A stretch of DNA of 64,000 bases from Pontibacter aquaedesilientis (GCF_014773225.1 NZ_JACXAJ010000001.1:1-64000); one strand, 5' to 3'. Shown: positions 16,283 to 25,249, numbered from the stretch's first letter. Notes: generated from the sequence alone by a model not told the origin. Program-made: numbers and translations.

Positions 16283-17676
16283 AAATCAGAAACAAACTCA
16301 CGCTGCAGTTCGCCGGTATTTTTGCCCTCATCCTGGTGCTGTTCTCCTTGGTGGTCTATTATTTTACATCGCTATATCGGCAGGATGATTTTTATAAGCG
16401 CATTGAGGGCCGGGCAAACGATACGGCAGCGCATGTGTTGGAGGCTGATGAGCTAAGTGAGCAGGCCCGCCGCAACAACCAGATCCGGTACTATCGGGTG
16501 CTGCCAAACGAGATTGTGCGGATATACAAAACAGACGGCAGCCTTTACTTTACAGATGGGGAAGGGCGGCTGGATATAGGGCAGGATGTGCTGGACCGGG
16601 TTAAGGAGCAGAAAATCGTACAGTATGAGCAGAATGAACGGCAGGTAGTGGGTATGCTGTATGAAGACAATGAAGGAGACTTTGTTGTGCTTTCCTCGTC
16701 GGTGGACGCTTATAGCCTGCGCAAGCTGCAGCATCTCAAAGTTATTCTGATCGTTGGTTTTCTAGGGTCTATGGTGGTTGTGCTGCTGGCTGGCTGGGCC
16801 TTTGCAAAGGAGGCGCTTCGGCCTATTACGCGGGTGGTAGAAGAAGTAGAGAAGATCAGCGCATCAGACCTGCACCTGCGCCTCAGCAACGCCGAGGGGA
16901 AAGACGAGCTGTCATACCTGGCCCAGACCTTTAACAACATGCTGGATCGGCTTGAGCTCTCTTTTGAGATGCAGAGTACTTTCGTGTCCAATGCCTCGCA
17001 CGAGTTGCGCACGCCCCTCACCGCCATGATCGGGGAGTTGGAAGTGGCGCTGATGAAACCAAGGGAAGCAGACGAATACCGCCGTGTGCTTGACTCTATC
17101 CTGGAGGATGCCAGGCTGTTAGCTGAACTCTCGAACGGATTGCTGCAGATAGCACAGGCCAGCCTGGACACATCCAAAATAAAGCTGGCGCACCTGCGCT
17201 TCGATGAGCTGCTGTGGCTGGCACACGAGCAGGCGCTCAAAAGGCAGCCGGGGGCACTCTATAATATCGACTTCGACAGGCTGCCCGATGATGAGGACCG
17301 CCTGATTGTGAAAGGAAACGAGGCGTTGCTCCTCATTGCGATCGTAAACGTGTTGGAGAATGCCGCCAAATTCTCGCCGAGAGGGGAGTATATTATTGTG
17401 CGTCTCTCCGCCGATGAACGGGAGGTGATGTTGCAGGTAGCAGACAAAGGCGTAGGTATAGCACCCCATGATCTTAAACATGTTTTTGTGCCATTTTTCA
17501 GGGCTAATAACGTGCGTAACATTACCGGTCATGGCATAGGGCTGCCATTGGCTGAGAGTATCATAAAGCTTCACAAAGGGTCGATCTCCATTAACTCCAA
17601 AGTTAACGAAGGTACCGTTGTGACCATCCACCTACCCCAGGCTTATGGCCTTATTTCAGCTAAAAACACATTTTAA
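16279..17676 (+). CDS. Membrane sensor histidine kinase (HAMP-HisKA-HATPase)
   Basis: 465 residues. TM1 at about 8-30, a periplasmic sensor region of some 120 residues with no named fold, TM2 at about 153-176, HAMP (178-230), HisKA with His 241 in SNASHELRTPL, and HATPase with NVLENAAKFS, ADKGVGIAP and GHGIGLPLAESI. It phosphorylates the regulator encoded just before it. The periplasmic part is tyrosine- and acid-rich and may read an ion or redox cue. Cus/Czc-type metal sensing is possible given the CDF gene next door, but anion or bicarbonate sensing is equally plausible given SulP downstream. Confidence 0.92.
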   Translation: MKIRNKLTLQFAGIFALILVLFSLVVYYFTSLYRQDDFYKRIEGRANDTAAHVLEADELSEQARRNNQIRYYRVLPNEIVRIYKTDGSLYFTDGEGRLDIGQDVLDRVKEQKIVQYEQNERQVVGMLYEDNEGDFVVLSSSVDAYSLRKLQHLKVILIVGFLGSMVVVLLAGWAFAKEALRPITRVVEEVEKISASDLHLRLSNAEGKDELSYLAQTFNNMLDRLELSFEMQSTFVSNASHELRTPLTAMIGELEVALMKPREADEYRRVLDSILEDARLLAELSNGLLQIAQASLDTSKIKLAHLRFDELLWLAHEQALKRQPGALYNIDFDRLPDDEDRLIVKGNEALLLIAIVNVLENAAKFSPRGEYIIVRLSADEREVMLQVADKGVGIAPHDLKHVFVPFFRANNVRNITGHGIGLPLAESIIKLHKGSISINSKVNEGTVVTIHLPQAYGLISAKNTF

Positions 17677-17728
17677 TGCGAATTTAATGTGGTTTTAATA
17701 TGGGCTTAATTCCCCACCCTTACCTTTG
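17673..17728 (+). promoter_or_regulatory. Four 11-bp-phased TTAAT boxes and a -7 promoter box before sulP-type gene
   Basis: TTAAT occurs at 17673, 17684, 17695 and 17706, exactly 11 bp apart, three of them as TTTAAT. The first overlaps the stop codon of the kinase gene. Eleven nt after the last box is TACCTTTG (17721-17728), a match to the Bacteroidota -7 consensus TAnnTTTG; no TTG stands at the -33 position, which is covered by the boxes. This is the layout of an activator-dependent promoter bound by an OmpR-type regulator in tandem. The pairing with the adjacent regulator is inferred. Confidence 0.7.
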
Positions 17729-17826
17729 AAAACATTAGGTGAGTAATCTGACTTATGTCCCGGCTGTTGGTCCGTAACTGGCGAAGGGATGTGAGTTGGA
17801 GCCTTTTGTTATGATATAATAGATAC

Positions 17827-19398
17827 ATGAAAAATACTGACTTTAAACCTAACTACCTCGCCAGCCTAGGCAAAGACATGCCTGCTGGCCTTGTAGTATT
17901 TCTTGTTGCATTGCCGCTTTGCCTGGGGATCTCGCTTGCGTCTGGTGCGCCGCTGTTTGCCGGAATTGTAACTGGTGTCGTGGGTGGCATCGTGGTGTCC
18001 TGGTTGAGTGGCTCCCATCTCAGTGTGAGTGGCCCTGCGGCCGGCCTGACTGTCATCGTGCTCAATGGTATTGAGACGCTGCAGACTTATGAAGCTTTTT
18101 TGCTGGCGGTGGTGCTGGCGGGAGTATTGCAGGTTGCGCTAGGTTTCCTGAAAGCCGGTGTCATTGGCCTGTATTTCCCCTCTTCGGTTATTAAAGGTAT
18201 GCTAGCGGCCATTGGCCTTATCCTGATTCTGAAGCAGATTCCGCATTTCATGGGAGCTGATGATGACTTCTTTGGTGAGATGAATTTCTTTCAGTTGGAT
18301 GGCCGCAATACTTTCACCGAGATATCCCATGCCTTTGGTGTCATAGAGGTGGGAGCCCTGATCATTGGCCTTCTCTCGTTGGCGATCCTGATTCTTTGGG
18401 ACATGCCGTTTATGAAGCGCATCAAACTCTTCAAGCTTATACCTGGTGCCCTTATCGTCGTGGTCGGCTCTGTGGGTATCAATTATCTGTTTATCAATTT
18501 TTTCCCTGAGCTGGCCATAGCAGGTACGCACCTGGTCAACCTGCCAGAGATTACCAGCGCGGCGGCTTTAGGCAATGAGCTTCGTTTTCCCGATTTCGGG
18601 CAGTTTACCAATCCTTCCCTGTATGTAGTGGCCTTTACAATCGCGATTATCGCCAGTCTGGAGACCTTGCTGAGTGTGGAGGCGGTTGATAAGCTGGATC
18701 CCCACAAACGCCGTACGCCAAACAACCGGGAGTTGAAAGCGCAAGGTGTTGGTAACATCATCGCTGGTCTGCTGGGTGGTATCCCGATGACTGCTGTGAT
18801 TGTGAGGAGTTCCGCTAACATTGCCGCCGGCGGAAAAACCAGAATGTCAGCCTTTATACATGGTGTTTTCCTGCTGTTGGCCGTATTGTTTCTGGCAGGT
18901 TTTCTGAATCAGATACCGCTATCGGCGTTGGCTGCTGTGTTGCTGGTGATTGGTTATAAGCTTACCAAGCCTACACTTTTCAAAGGGCAGTTTAAGTTGG
19001 GTCATGAGCAGTTTATACCTTTTGTTGTAACGGTACTTGCCATTCTTTTCACCGACCTGCTTGTAGGTATCCTGATTGGTTTAGCGGTGGGTGTGTTCTT
19101 TATCCTGAAGGCAAACTATAAGTCACCTTACTTCTTCCACAAAGAGCAGCAGCGTGACAAAGACCTGATCCGGATCAAACTGAGTGAGCACGTGTCTTTC
19201 CTCAACAAGGCCAGCATAGTGCTGACGCTGGAACACATGCCTGCCAACAGCCATGTGATTATTGATGGTGAGAATTCAGAATACATTGATTACGACGTAT
19301 TGGAGGCGATACAGGCGTTTAAGGACACAGCCCATGAACGCGGAATATTTGTAGAGGTGCTCAATGTGAAAGAAGTGCCTGTGCTGGATATGCACTAA
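17827..19398 (+). CDS. SulP-family inorganic anion transporter
   Basis: 523 residues with about 10-12 membrane segments. It has SulP signatures: DMPAGLVVFLVALPLCLGIS near the N-terminus, SGPAAGLTVIVLNGI in the first half, and GGIPMTAVIVRSSANI-type residues in TM8-10. A C-terminal domain after about 440 looks like a short STAS domain (VSFLNKASIVLTLEHMP, VIIDGENSEYIDYDV). Members carry sulfate, bicarbonate or other anions, usually with Na+ or H+. The bacterial subgroup that resembles this one is often linked to carbonic anhydrase; none is seen here. Expression is probably driven by the phased TTAAT promoter upstream. Confidence 0.9.
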   Translation: MKNTDFKPNYLASLGKDMPAGLVVFLVALPLCLGISLASGAPLFAGIVTGVVGGIVVSWLSGSHLSVSGPAAGLTVIVLNGIETLQTYEAFLLAVVLAGVLQVALGFLKAGVIGLYFPSSVIKGMLAAIGLILILKQIPHFMGADDDFFGEMNFFQLDGRNTFTEISHAFGVIEVGALIIGLLSLAILILWDMPFMKRIKLFKLIPGALIVVVGSVGINYLFINFFPELAIAGTHLVNLPEITSAAALGNELRFPDFGQFTNPSLYVVAFTIAIIASLETLLSVEAVDKLDPHKRRTPNNRELKAQGVGNIIAGLLGGIPMTAVIVRSSANIAAGGKTRMSAFIHGVFLLLAVLFLAGFLNQIPLSALAAVLLVIGYKLTKPTLFKGQFKLGHEQFIPFVVTVLAILFTDLLVGILIGLAVGVFFILKANYKSPYFFHKEQQRDKDLIRIKLSEHVSFLNKASIVLTLEHMPANSHVIIDGENSEYIDYDVLEAIQAFKDTAHERGIFVEVLNVKEVPVLDMH

Positions 19399-19548
19399 TC
19401 TTCCAGGGAATGATTCTGCAAACTGGCAACGCAATGTGAAGAGTATAATTCACCTGCTTAAAAAGGGGTTAAGCGCAACTACAGCCGGTTGCAGAAAGCA
19501 TAAAATTAGATAACTACTACCTATTTCCCTATTTAAAAACCATTGGAT

Positions 19549-19572
19549 AAAACCCCGCTTTTGCGGGGTTTT
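19549..19572 (+). terminator. Intrinsic terminator after the SulP gene
   Basis: AAAACCCCGC-TTTT-GCGGGGTTTT, followed by GTTTT. It stands about 150 nt past the SulP stop; no gene is seen between. Confidence 0.85.
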
Positions 19573-19641
19573 GTTTTACTGTATCTTTAGTCTGATATCA
19601 TGCAGACCAAGGTATAGCATATTTTTTAAGGCGTTGAACAA

Positions 19642-19686
19642 ACCACAAAAAAAGATCTTCTGAAGTAGAAGAGCTTTTTTTGTGGT
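19642..19686. terminator. Long terminator hairpin of the porin gene
   Basis: Arms of about 19 nt (ACCACAAAAAAAG.TCTTCT with complement) close on a 5-nt loop. The A and T runs make it active on both strands. It overlaps the first bases after the porin stop at 19688. Confidence 0.8.
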
Positions 19687-19687
19687 T

Positions 19688-20314
19688 CTATCGGCTGTAG
19701 CCCAGGTTATAGCTAAGCAATAGGCTAAAACCTGCGTTTCGACGCTCCTGTTTTACGAAGGGGCCTTCATCATCAATTTTTTTCAGACCACCTGTATACC
19801 TGATTTCCAGGCCAAGACCGTTGCCCGCGCGGTAGCCAATTGAGCCTACATACCCAAAGTCTATGGTATAAGGATTGTCGCTCACGTCTGTTTTGGTAGT
19901 CACCACTTTGTCGCCATTGTTGGAGTGCGCTTCCAGTTCATATTTGGCGCTGGAAATAAAGGAAACCTGAGGGCCAAGGTCCACAAACAGGCCACTGGCT
20001 GACATATGCAGCAACACGGGCACATCAATGTAGTTCAGCTTGAACACTTCTGCAGTCTGCAAGGTGCCTCCAACGGTGGTTTCACGACGAGCGCCCTTAG
20101 AGGTATAGAGCGCCTCCACCTGGATACCCATCAGGCTACTGAAATGCTTTTGCAGGTATAGGCCTCCCGTATACCCAACTCTATACTTGTAGTCATCGGT
20201 ATCGGCACCCGAAAACGTTGTATAAGTAGGGCCACCCTTGAAACCCAGGTGTTGGGCGAAGCCTGTGCCAGTCACAAGGGCCAGGCAAAACATTACGAGT
20301 AAAGTTCTTTTCAT
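19688..20314 (-). CDS. Porin-family outer-membrane beta-barrel protein
   Basis: About 208 residues from the ATG at 20314 (MKRTLLVMFCLALVTGTGFAQ); a Met 12 nt upstream is less likely. The signal peptide is followed by LGFKGGPTYTTFSG, a strand start common to the PorT/outer-membrane-beta-barrel families of Bacteroidota, then alternating strands (YTGGLYLQKHFSSLMGIQVE, VDLGPQVSFISSAKYE) and a final aromatic strand GFSLLLSYNLGYSR. It probably forms a small 8-strand barrel. Function is unknown. Confidence 0.8.
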   Translation of the reverse strand: MKRTLLVMFCLALVTGTGFAQHLGFKGGPTYTTFSGADTDDYKYRVGYTGGLYLQKHFSSLMGIQVEALYTSKGARRETTVGGTLQTAEVFKLNYIDVPVLLHMSASGLFVDLGPQVSFISSAKYELEAHSNNGDKVVTTKTDVSDNPYTIDFGYVGSIGYRAGNGLGLEIRYTGGLKKIDDEGPFVKQERRNAGFSLLLSYNLGYSR

Positions 20315-20416
20315 AGAAAGTATCACTTATATTTTGATTTACACGCCGTGAAGTTAGCCGAAAGTGCAGCATAGAGCAATGGAGGATATATATAAGTTGT
20401 ACTATTTTTCCCATAA

Positions 20417-20451
20417 GAAAAGCCCGGCTACAACTGTAACCGGGCTTTTCT
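20417..20451. terminator. Terminator of the low-complexity protein gene
   Basis: GAAAAGCCCGG and CCGGGCTTTTC pair around a 13-nt loop, 60 nt beyond the stop of the leftward gene at 20513. A and T runs lie inside both arms. Confidence 0.8.
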
Positions 20452-20512
20452 GTGTATGTTGTCGATAAATCGATCAGGGTGTCAGCTCAAAAACTAACAT
20501 TTGCCTGGCCGC

Positions 20513-21442
20513 TTACCATTCGTAATCTCTGCGTGAAGAGGAACCGTAGGAGTAAGGCGGTCCACTATAGGTATTGCCATAGCTGGTGTGACTTCTGTAC
20601 CGGCTGTTATAGTCGCTGTCGTGCTCTCTGTCGCGCATTTCGTCTCTTCTTCTTCTGCGCTCTGCTTCTTCGTCGCCAAACCAAGATCTTACCTCATCGC
20701 CTGCACGGTCAAAGAATCCACGGTCATCATCTCTGTCTCTGTTTCGGTCCCAATCGTTTGAATAGCGGTTGCTGCTGCTGTAACCGGTAGAGCCGTATCC
20801 GCTTCCACTTCCGCTGCCGTAGTTTGATCCATAGCTGCCTGAGCCATAGTTAGAACCCGAGCCATAGTTGGAACCTGATCCGTAGTTAGAAGAGCCATAG
20901 TTGGAAGATGATCCGTAGCTGCCGCTACCAGTGCTTCCGTATCCAGAAGTGCCGGTATAGCCACGGTTAGAACGGTAACTATCGCTGCTGCGGTCTCTCA
21001 TCTCATCTCTTCTTCTTCTGCGCTCGGCATCGTCATCACCAAACCAGGATTTTACCTCATCGGAGCCACGGTCCCATGCGTCGCGGTCACCATAGCGATC
21101 TGATGAATCCCAGTCGCTGCTGCCATAGCGGCGGTTAGAGTTGGAGCCATAGTTGGATCCGTAATCGGAGCTGCCGGAATTAGATCCGTAATTGGAGCTT
21201 CCGGTAGAACGGCCATAGGAAGAGGTGCCTCCATAGCCTGATGAAGCATGTGTATCGCGGCCACTGCCGAAACCACCCATTCTACCGGAGTCGCTTCTGC
21301 CGGATGACTCGCTTCCATATGAATTTCTTATGCGGCTGCTAGGGTCATACTCGCCGGAGTAATAATTCCTGGCAGACCCCCTGCTTTCTGATTTGTAATT
21401 GTCATTGTATGGGTTACTACCCAGATTCTCATAGCTTCTCAT
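20513..21442 (-). CDS. Ser/Gly/Tyr/Arg low-complexity protein with two SWFGDxxAERRRRRDE repeats
   Basis: 309 residues, no signal peptide, no membrane segment. Most of it is low-complexity [G/S]-Y-[G/S] sequence (YGSSNYGSGSNYGSGS and similar), interleaved with Arg/Asp pairs. Two copies of one conserved block stand out, at about residues 126-153 and 244-271: DEVKSWFGDDDAERRRRRDE and DEVRSWFGDEEAERRRRRDE. The SWFGDxxAERRR block is known from BON-domain and stress proteins of many bacteria. The composition resembles the FUS-type low-complexity domains that drive condensation in eukaryotes. No BON domain is present. Function unknown; a stress or nucleic-acid role is a guess. The start ATG at 21442 begins MRSYENLGSNPYND. 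Confidence 0.75.
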   Translation of the reverse strand: MRSYENLGSNPYNDNYKSESRGSARNYYSGEYDPSSRIRNSYGSESSGRSDSGRMGGFGSGRDTHASSGYGGTSSYGRSTGSSNYGSNSGSSDYGSNYGSNSNRRYGSSDWDSSDRYGDRDAWDRGSDEVKSWFGDDDAERRRRRDEMRDRSSDSYRSNRGYTGTSGYGSTGSGSYGSSSNYGSSNYGSGSNYGSGSNYGSGSYGSNYGSGSGSGYGSTGYSSSNRYSNDWDRNRDRDDDRGFFDRAGDEVRSWFGDEEAERRRRRDEMRDREHDSDYNSRYRSHTSYGNTYSGPPYSYGSSSRRDYEW

Positions 21443-21945
21443 AGCTTTTTTTGTTTTTAGGTTTTAAAAAAGATCAACTTATGTCATATCCTTCAAAAAG
21501 GGCGCGACGGTTATTTTTTACGACGATATGGGCTATAAGTTATTTAGGATGCCATGCATGTTATGTTAGCGACAAAGGAGAGTTCAAATCATTTCGTCGG
21601 AGTATATAATTTCAGTGAAATAATAGCATAGGATTATCCTATATAAATTAGTTGCAGTTTAGATTTAATTGTACTTAAATAATACGATAAATGATTTAAT
21701 GGTGTGCTATGTTGTGGTGTAAACTATTTATAATCAGGTATGGATGAATGTTTTGTTGTGGGAGAGGTTTAGGTATAGGAGGTTGCGAAATTGTATATTT
21801 TTTGGGTTTAAGTTTTTGTGAATTGCTTTGAATTTGTAAATTGCTACTCGCTTAAGGATTTAGGGCGGCGAAATTGTGAATCAGGTATAACAACGGACCA
21901 ACGCTGGTCCAAGTCACTTATCAAAACCTAATCAATGCTATACAT
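21443..21945. other. 503-bp AT-rich intergenic region, no gene seen
   Basis: Divergent leader DNA for the low-complexity protein (left) and the lipoprotein (right). It is markedly AT-richer than its neighbours, with many TTTG and AATTG tracts. One AGGTATAG word occurs at 21771. I find no RNA gene, hairpin or convincing promoter match in it. Confidence 0.6.
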
Positions 21946-22356
21946 ATGAAATTGAAAACATGGCTGGCTTCCCTGGCTGCTATCTCGTTTATGACAGCGT
22001 GTGAGGATTTGTTTGAGGATGGAAGCTTGCAGCCTGACGGTTCTAAACCAAACCTGACGGTGAAAAACCCTACAGCAAACCAAACCCTTGCAACCTCCAA
22101 AGAGCTACGCATCAAGCTGACGGCCACAGACAAGGACAAAATAAAGGCGCTGGAAGTGCGTGTGCATGAATTGGGCGGGAACGCTGAATTGGTAAACTTT
22201 ACGACCTTTCCAGACAAGAAAATTCTGGAAGTAGACACGTTGTTAACTGTTCCAGGATTGCGTACCGGCGAGTATATGCTCACTATAAGCGCAACGGATT
22301 TTCGCACAAACGTTGCTTCTAAAGAAGTGGGTTTTAAAGTAAAATCAGAGAACTAA
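21946..22356 (+). CDS. Small lipoprotein with Ig-like domain
   Basis: 136 residues. The signal peptide ends in a lipobox, SFMTAC, and the mature start CEDLFEDG is acid-rich, as in surface-exported lipoproteins of Bacteroidota. The rest forms an immunoglobulin-like beta sandwich: KPNLTVKNPTANQTL opening, LRIKLTATDKDKIKALEVRV, TVPGLRTGEYMLTISATDF. Such domains resemble the DUF4625/Big families that bind at the cell surface. No enzyme motif. It stands alone, convergent with topB. Confidence 0.75.
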   Translation: MKLKTWLASLAAISFMTACEDLFEDGSLQPDGSKPNLTVKNPTANQTLATSKELRIKLTATDKDKIKALEVRVHELGGNAELVNFTTFPDKKILEVDTLLTVPGLRTGEYMLTISATDFRTNVASKEVGFKVKSEN

Positions 22357-22396
22357 AGCAAAGGCAGTGCTAGTGTTGATTAGCACCTCCTTTGTT

Positions 22397-24847
22397 CTAA
22401 TCGAACTGATAAACGACCTGCCAGCTATCGTTGATGGTAAGGGCTGCCTCAAAAGTGTTGCCTGTTTTGGCTGAGGTAAACCCTTTGATTTTGCCGGTCT
22501 TGCGTTTGGTCAGCAACGTGCCGATTTGCTTTTCGGTCAGCTGTTTGCCGCCCATCTCGAAAGGCACCACAAACTGGCAGCCATCCCGGAAGCGACTGCA
22601 GCCATAGGCTGATTTGCCTTTGAGCATGCTGCCCTGCTGGCACTTCGGGCATTTGGCAAAGGGATCTGTTCCAGGTGTTTTCTCTGCTTTCTCCACCCGC
22701 TCTAACACCAGTTGTTTGTTGTTGTCAAGCTTTAGGATGGCATCAAATCCATTGCCCTGTTCGTCCTGAAAACCTTTGATGGTTGGGGTTTTCCCTTTGG
22801 CTAATAGCGCCGTAATCTGCTTGTCTGTGATAGACTTTCCTTGTTGCTCGATAGGTATAAGAAAGCGACAACCCTCCTTAAACCGGATGCATCCATAGGC
22901 TTTTGAGCCTTTCAGGATGTGGCCTTCGCCGCAGGCAGGGCAGGAGCCCAGCCCTTTGCCCGGCACAACATTGGTTTTAGCTTTGGGAGTTTTGGGGGCA
23001 GCCTTCGTTTTACTAGTGGCGGCAGGTGTTGGTTCTGGCGCAGCCTCCATAGTCACAGTGGCTTTGTCATACTTCACCTCCTGCACCAAACTGATTACAA
23101 AATCCTGTAGCTCCTGCAGGAAAGCCTCTGCTTTGAAAGAACCGCCCTCGATCTGTCGCAGTTTCCGTTCCCACTGGCCAGTCATCTCCGCCGACTTCAG
23201 GGTCTGGTTCCGTATGACACCGATCAGGTCGATGCCCATCTGGGTAGGCACGATCTTTTTCTTGTCCTTGCGGATGTATTGGCGCTTGTAAAGCGTCTCG
23301 ATGATAGCGGCGCGGGTGGAAGGCCGTCCAATGCCGTTCTCCTTCAGCGCCTCTTTCAGTTCTTCGTCGTCCATTTGGCGTCCGGCCGTTTCCATGGCAC
23401 GTAGCAGGGTCGCCTCGGTATATTCCTTTGGAGGGTTGGTCCATTTCTTGTCGAGCAGCGGCGCATGCGGTCCGTGCTCACCTTTGATAAAGTTAGGCAG
23501 TATACTGGCTGTTTCCTCTTCCTCTTTACCGTCTTTACCGGTGCTGCTGTCTGTTTTTAATTCCTCAGCGCCATACAGCACCCGCCAGCCCGGCTCCAGA
23601 ATCTGCTTGCCGCGTACCCGGAAGGTATAGCCCGCCGACTCCGCCATGACGGTGGTGTTGCTCACGATACAGTCCGGGTAAAAAGCAGCCAGGAAGCGGC
23701 GTGTGATGATGTCGTACACATCCGCCTCACGACCATACAGGCTGGCTTGTGCGCCCGTTGGTATAATGGCGTGGTGATCGGTTACTTTGTTGTTATTGAA
23801 GACCTTTTTGCTCTTGCGGATCTTGCTTTGCAGCAAAGGCGCCACTTCCTGCTGATATCCGCTCAGGCCCTGGAGTATACCTGATATCTTTGGGTAAATG
23901 TCGTCTGGTAGAAACACGGTGTCCACGCGCGGGTAAGACACTACTTTTTTCTCATAAAGGCTCTGGATGGTCTTGAGGGTTTCGTCAGCCGACATGCTGA
24001 GCTTGTTATTACATTCGATCTGCAGCGAGGTCAGGTCAAATAGTTTGGGCGGACTCTCGGTTCCTTTCTTGGTTTCGATGTCGGTGATGGTGAGCTCATC
24101 CTGCTGGATTGCCTCCAGTATCTTCTGGCCTTCCTCTTCCTTGTGAAAGCGGCCGTTGGTGCTCGAAAAAGTCGTGTCGCGGTATACCGTTTTGAGTTCC
24201 CAGAAAGGCTGCGGCACAAAATTGGCAATCTCATGGTGGCGGTTCACGATCATGGCCAGGGTAGGCGTCTGTACCCGACCGATGGAGAGTGTCTGCCGTC
24301 CCTGTGCATATTTAAGGGTGAAGAGTCGCGTGGCATTCAGACCCAGCAGCCAGTCCCCGATGGCGCGGCTCTTGCCGGCCTGGTAGAGCGAGTCAAATTC
24401 GGAGCCTTCGCGCAGCTTGGCAAAACCCTGGCGTATGGCATCCTCGGTGAGTGAGGAGATCCAGAGGCGCTTGAACGGTTTGCGGTAGTTGGCCTCGGTA
24501 AGCACCCAGCGCTGTATCACTTCCCCCTCTTGTCCGGCGTCACCACAGTTAATCACTTCCTCCGCATTATCGAGTAGTTTTTTGATGATGTTGAACTGAT
24601 TCACCACGCCTTTGTCCTGCATCAGCTTGATGCCATACCTTTCGGGAAGCATGGGCAGATCGTACATGCTCCAGCGTTTCCACTCGGGCCGGTAATCGTC
24701 GGGTTCGCGCAGGGTGCAGAAGTGCCCAAAGGTCCAGGTGACCTGGTAGCCGTTGCCCTCGTAGTAGCCATCCTTCTTTGATTTGGCCCCGATGACCATG
24801 GCGATCTCTCGTGCGACACTCGGTTTTTCAGCAATGCAAACTTTCAA
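22397..24847 (-). CDS. topB: DNA topoisomerase III
   Basis: About 816 residues of a type IA topoisomerase. The Toprim domain opens MKVCIAEKPSVAREIA and carries GDAGQEGEVIQ; the topoisomerase core has SIGRVQTPTLAMIV and the catalytic Tyr region VVSYPRVDTVFL. Two C-terminal zinc-type repeats follow (GSCPACGEGHILKGSKAYGC and AKCPKCQQGSMLKGKSAYGC). It decatenates DNA and resolves recombination intermediates with RecQ-type helicases. I choose the TTG at 24847 as start, since homologues begin exactly MKVCIAEKP; an upstream TTG at 24883 adds 12 residues not seen in the family. No ATG fits. Confidence 0.9.
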   Translation of the reverse strand: MKVCIAEKPSVAREIAMVIGAKSKKDGYYEGNGYQVTWTFGHFCTLREPDDYRPEWKRWSMYDLPMLPERYGIKLMQDKGVVNQFNIIKKLLDNAEEVINCGDAGQEGEVIQRWVLTEANYRKPFKRLWISSLTEDAIRQGFAKLREGSEFDSLYQAGKSRAIGDWLLGLNATRLFTLKYAQGRQTLSIGRVQTPTLAMIVNRHHEIANFVPQPFWELKTVYRDTTFSSTNGRFHKEEEGQKILEAIQQDELTITDIETKKGTESPPKLFDLTSLQIECNNKLSMSADETLKTIQSLYEKKVVSYPRVDTVFLPDDIYPKISGILQGLSGYQQEVAPLLQSKIRKSKKVFNNNKVTDHHAIIPTGAQASLYGREADVYDIITRRFLAAFYPDCIVSNTTVMAESAGYTFRVRGKQILEPGWRVLYGAEELKTDSSTGKDGKEEEETASILPNFIKGEHGPHAPLLDKKWTNPPKEYTEATLLRAMETAGRQMDDEELKEALKENGIGRPSTRAAIIETLYKRQYIRKDKKKIVPTQMGIDLIGVIRNQTLKSAEMTGQWERKLRQIEGGSFKAEAFLQELQDFVISLVQEVKYDKATVTMEAAPEPTPAATSKTKAAPKTPKAKTNVVPGKGLGSCPACGEGHILKGSKAYGCIRFKEGCRFLIPIEQQGKSITDKQITALLAKGKTPTIKGFQDEQGNGFDAILKLDNNKQLVLERVEKAEKTPGTDPFAKCPKCQQGSMLKGKSAYGCSRFRDGCQFVVPFEMGGKQLTEKQIGTLLTKRKTGKIKGFTSAKTGNTFEAALTINDSWQVVYQFD

Positions 24848-24880
24848 GGTATAGGGATATTTAGGATTTACGCTAACACT

Positions 24881-24888
24881 CAAATTTA
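24881..24888 (-). promoter_or_regulatory. Candidate -7 promoter box for topB
   Basis: Read on the minus strand this is TAAATTTG, a match to the Bacteroidota -7 consensus TAnnTTTG, 34 nt before the preferred TTG start. No TTG is visible at the -33 distance, so support is partial. It overlaps the alternative upstream TTG start, which speaks against that start. Confidence 0.4.
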
Positions 24889-24960
24889 CGCTTTTAGGGT
24901 ATAAATCCCTAAAATTGTGGAGCCGTAAGTATATACTTGTTCAACTCATCATCCTCTCCT

Positions 24961-25182
24961 ATGCAGCCTATCGGGAAATACATCATGATCGCAGGTATAG
25001 CTATTGTCGTCATTGGTTTGGTAGTCTGGCTGGCAGGCGACAAGCTGGACTGGTTCGGCAACCTGCCAGGCGATATTCGGGTGGAGCATAAGAATTTTCG
25101 TTTCTACATGCCCATCACGAGCATGATTCTGATCAGTGTTTTGCTCTCGTTGCTGCTGTGGGTATTCAGGCGATTGTTCTAG
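24961..25182 (+). CDS. DUF2905 small membrane protein
   Basis: 73 residues from the ATG at 24961; a TTG 24 nt earlier is less likely. Two membrane helices (YIMIAGIAIVVIGLVVWLA and SMILISVLLSLLLWVF) flank the conserved DUF2905 loop KLDWFGNLPGDIRVEHKNFRFYMP. The family is widespread and of unknown function. The ydcF-like gene starts 67 nt downstream but has its own candidate promoter. Confidence 0.85.
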   Translation: MQPIGKYIMIAGIAIVVIGLVVWLAGDKLDWFGNLPGDIRVEHKNFRFYMPITSMILISVLLSLLLWVFRRLF

Positions 25183-25188
25183 GTATAA

Positions 25189-25222
25189 TTGCTCGACGAT
25201 TGCGCGGGCTTTTATACCTTTG
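25189..25222 (+). promoter_or_regulatory. Candidate promoter of the YdcF-family gene
   Basis: TACCTTTG at 25215-25222 fits the -7 consensus TAnnTTTG. A TTG at 25189-25191 lies 23 nt upstream, at the long end of the usual -33 spacing. Transcription would begin about 20 nt before the ATG at 25250. The -7 box is part of a TATACCT word. Confidence 0.5.
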
Positions 25223-25249
25223 CGGCTCATCCAATTCTAAACAGCCCTT

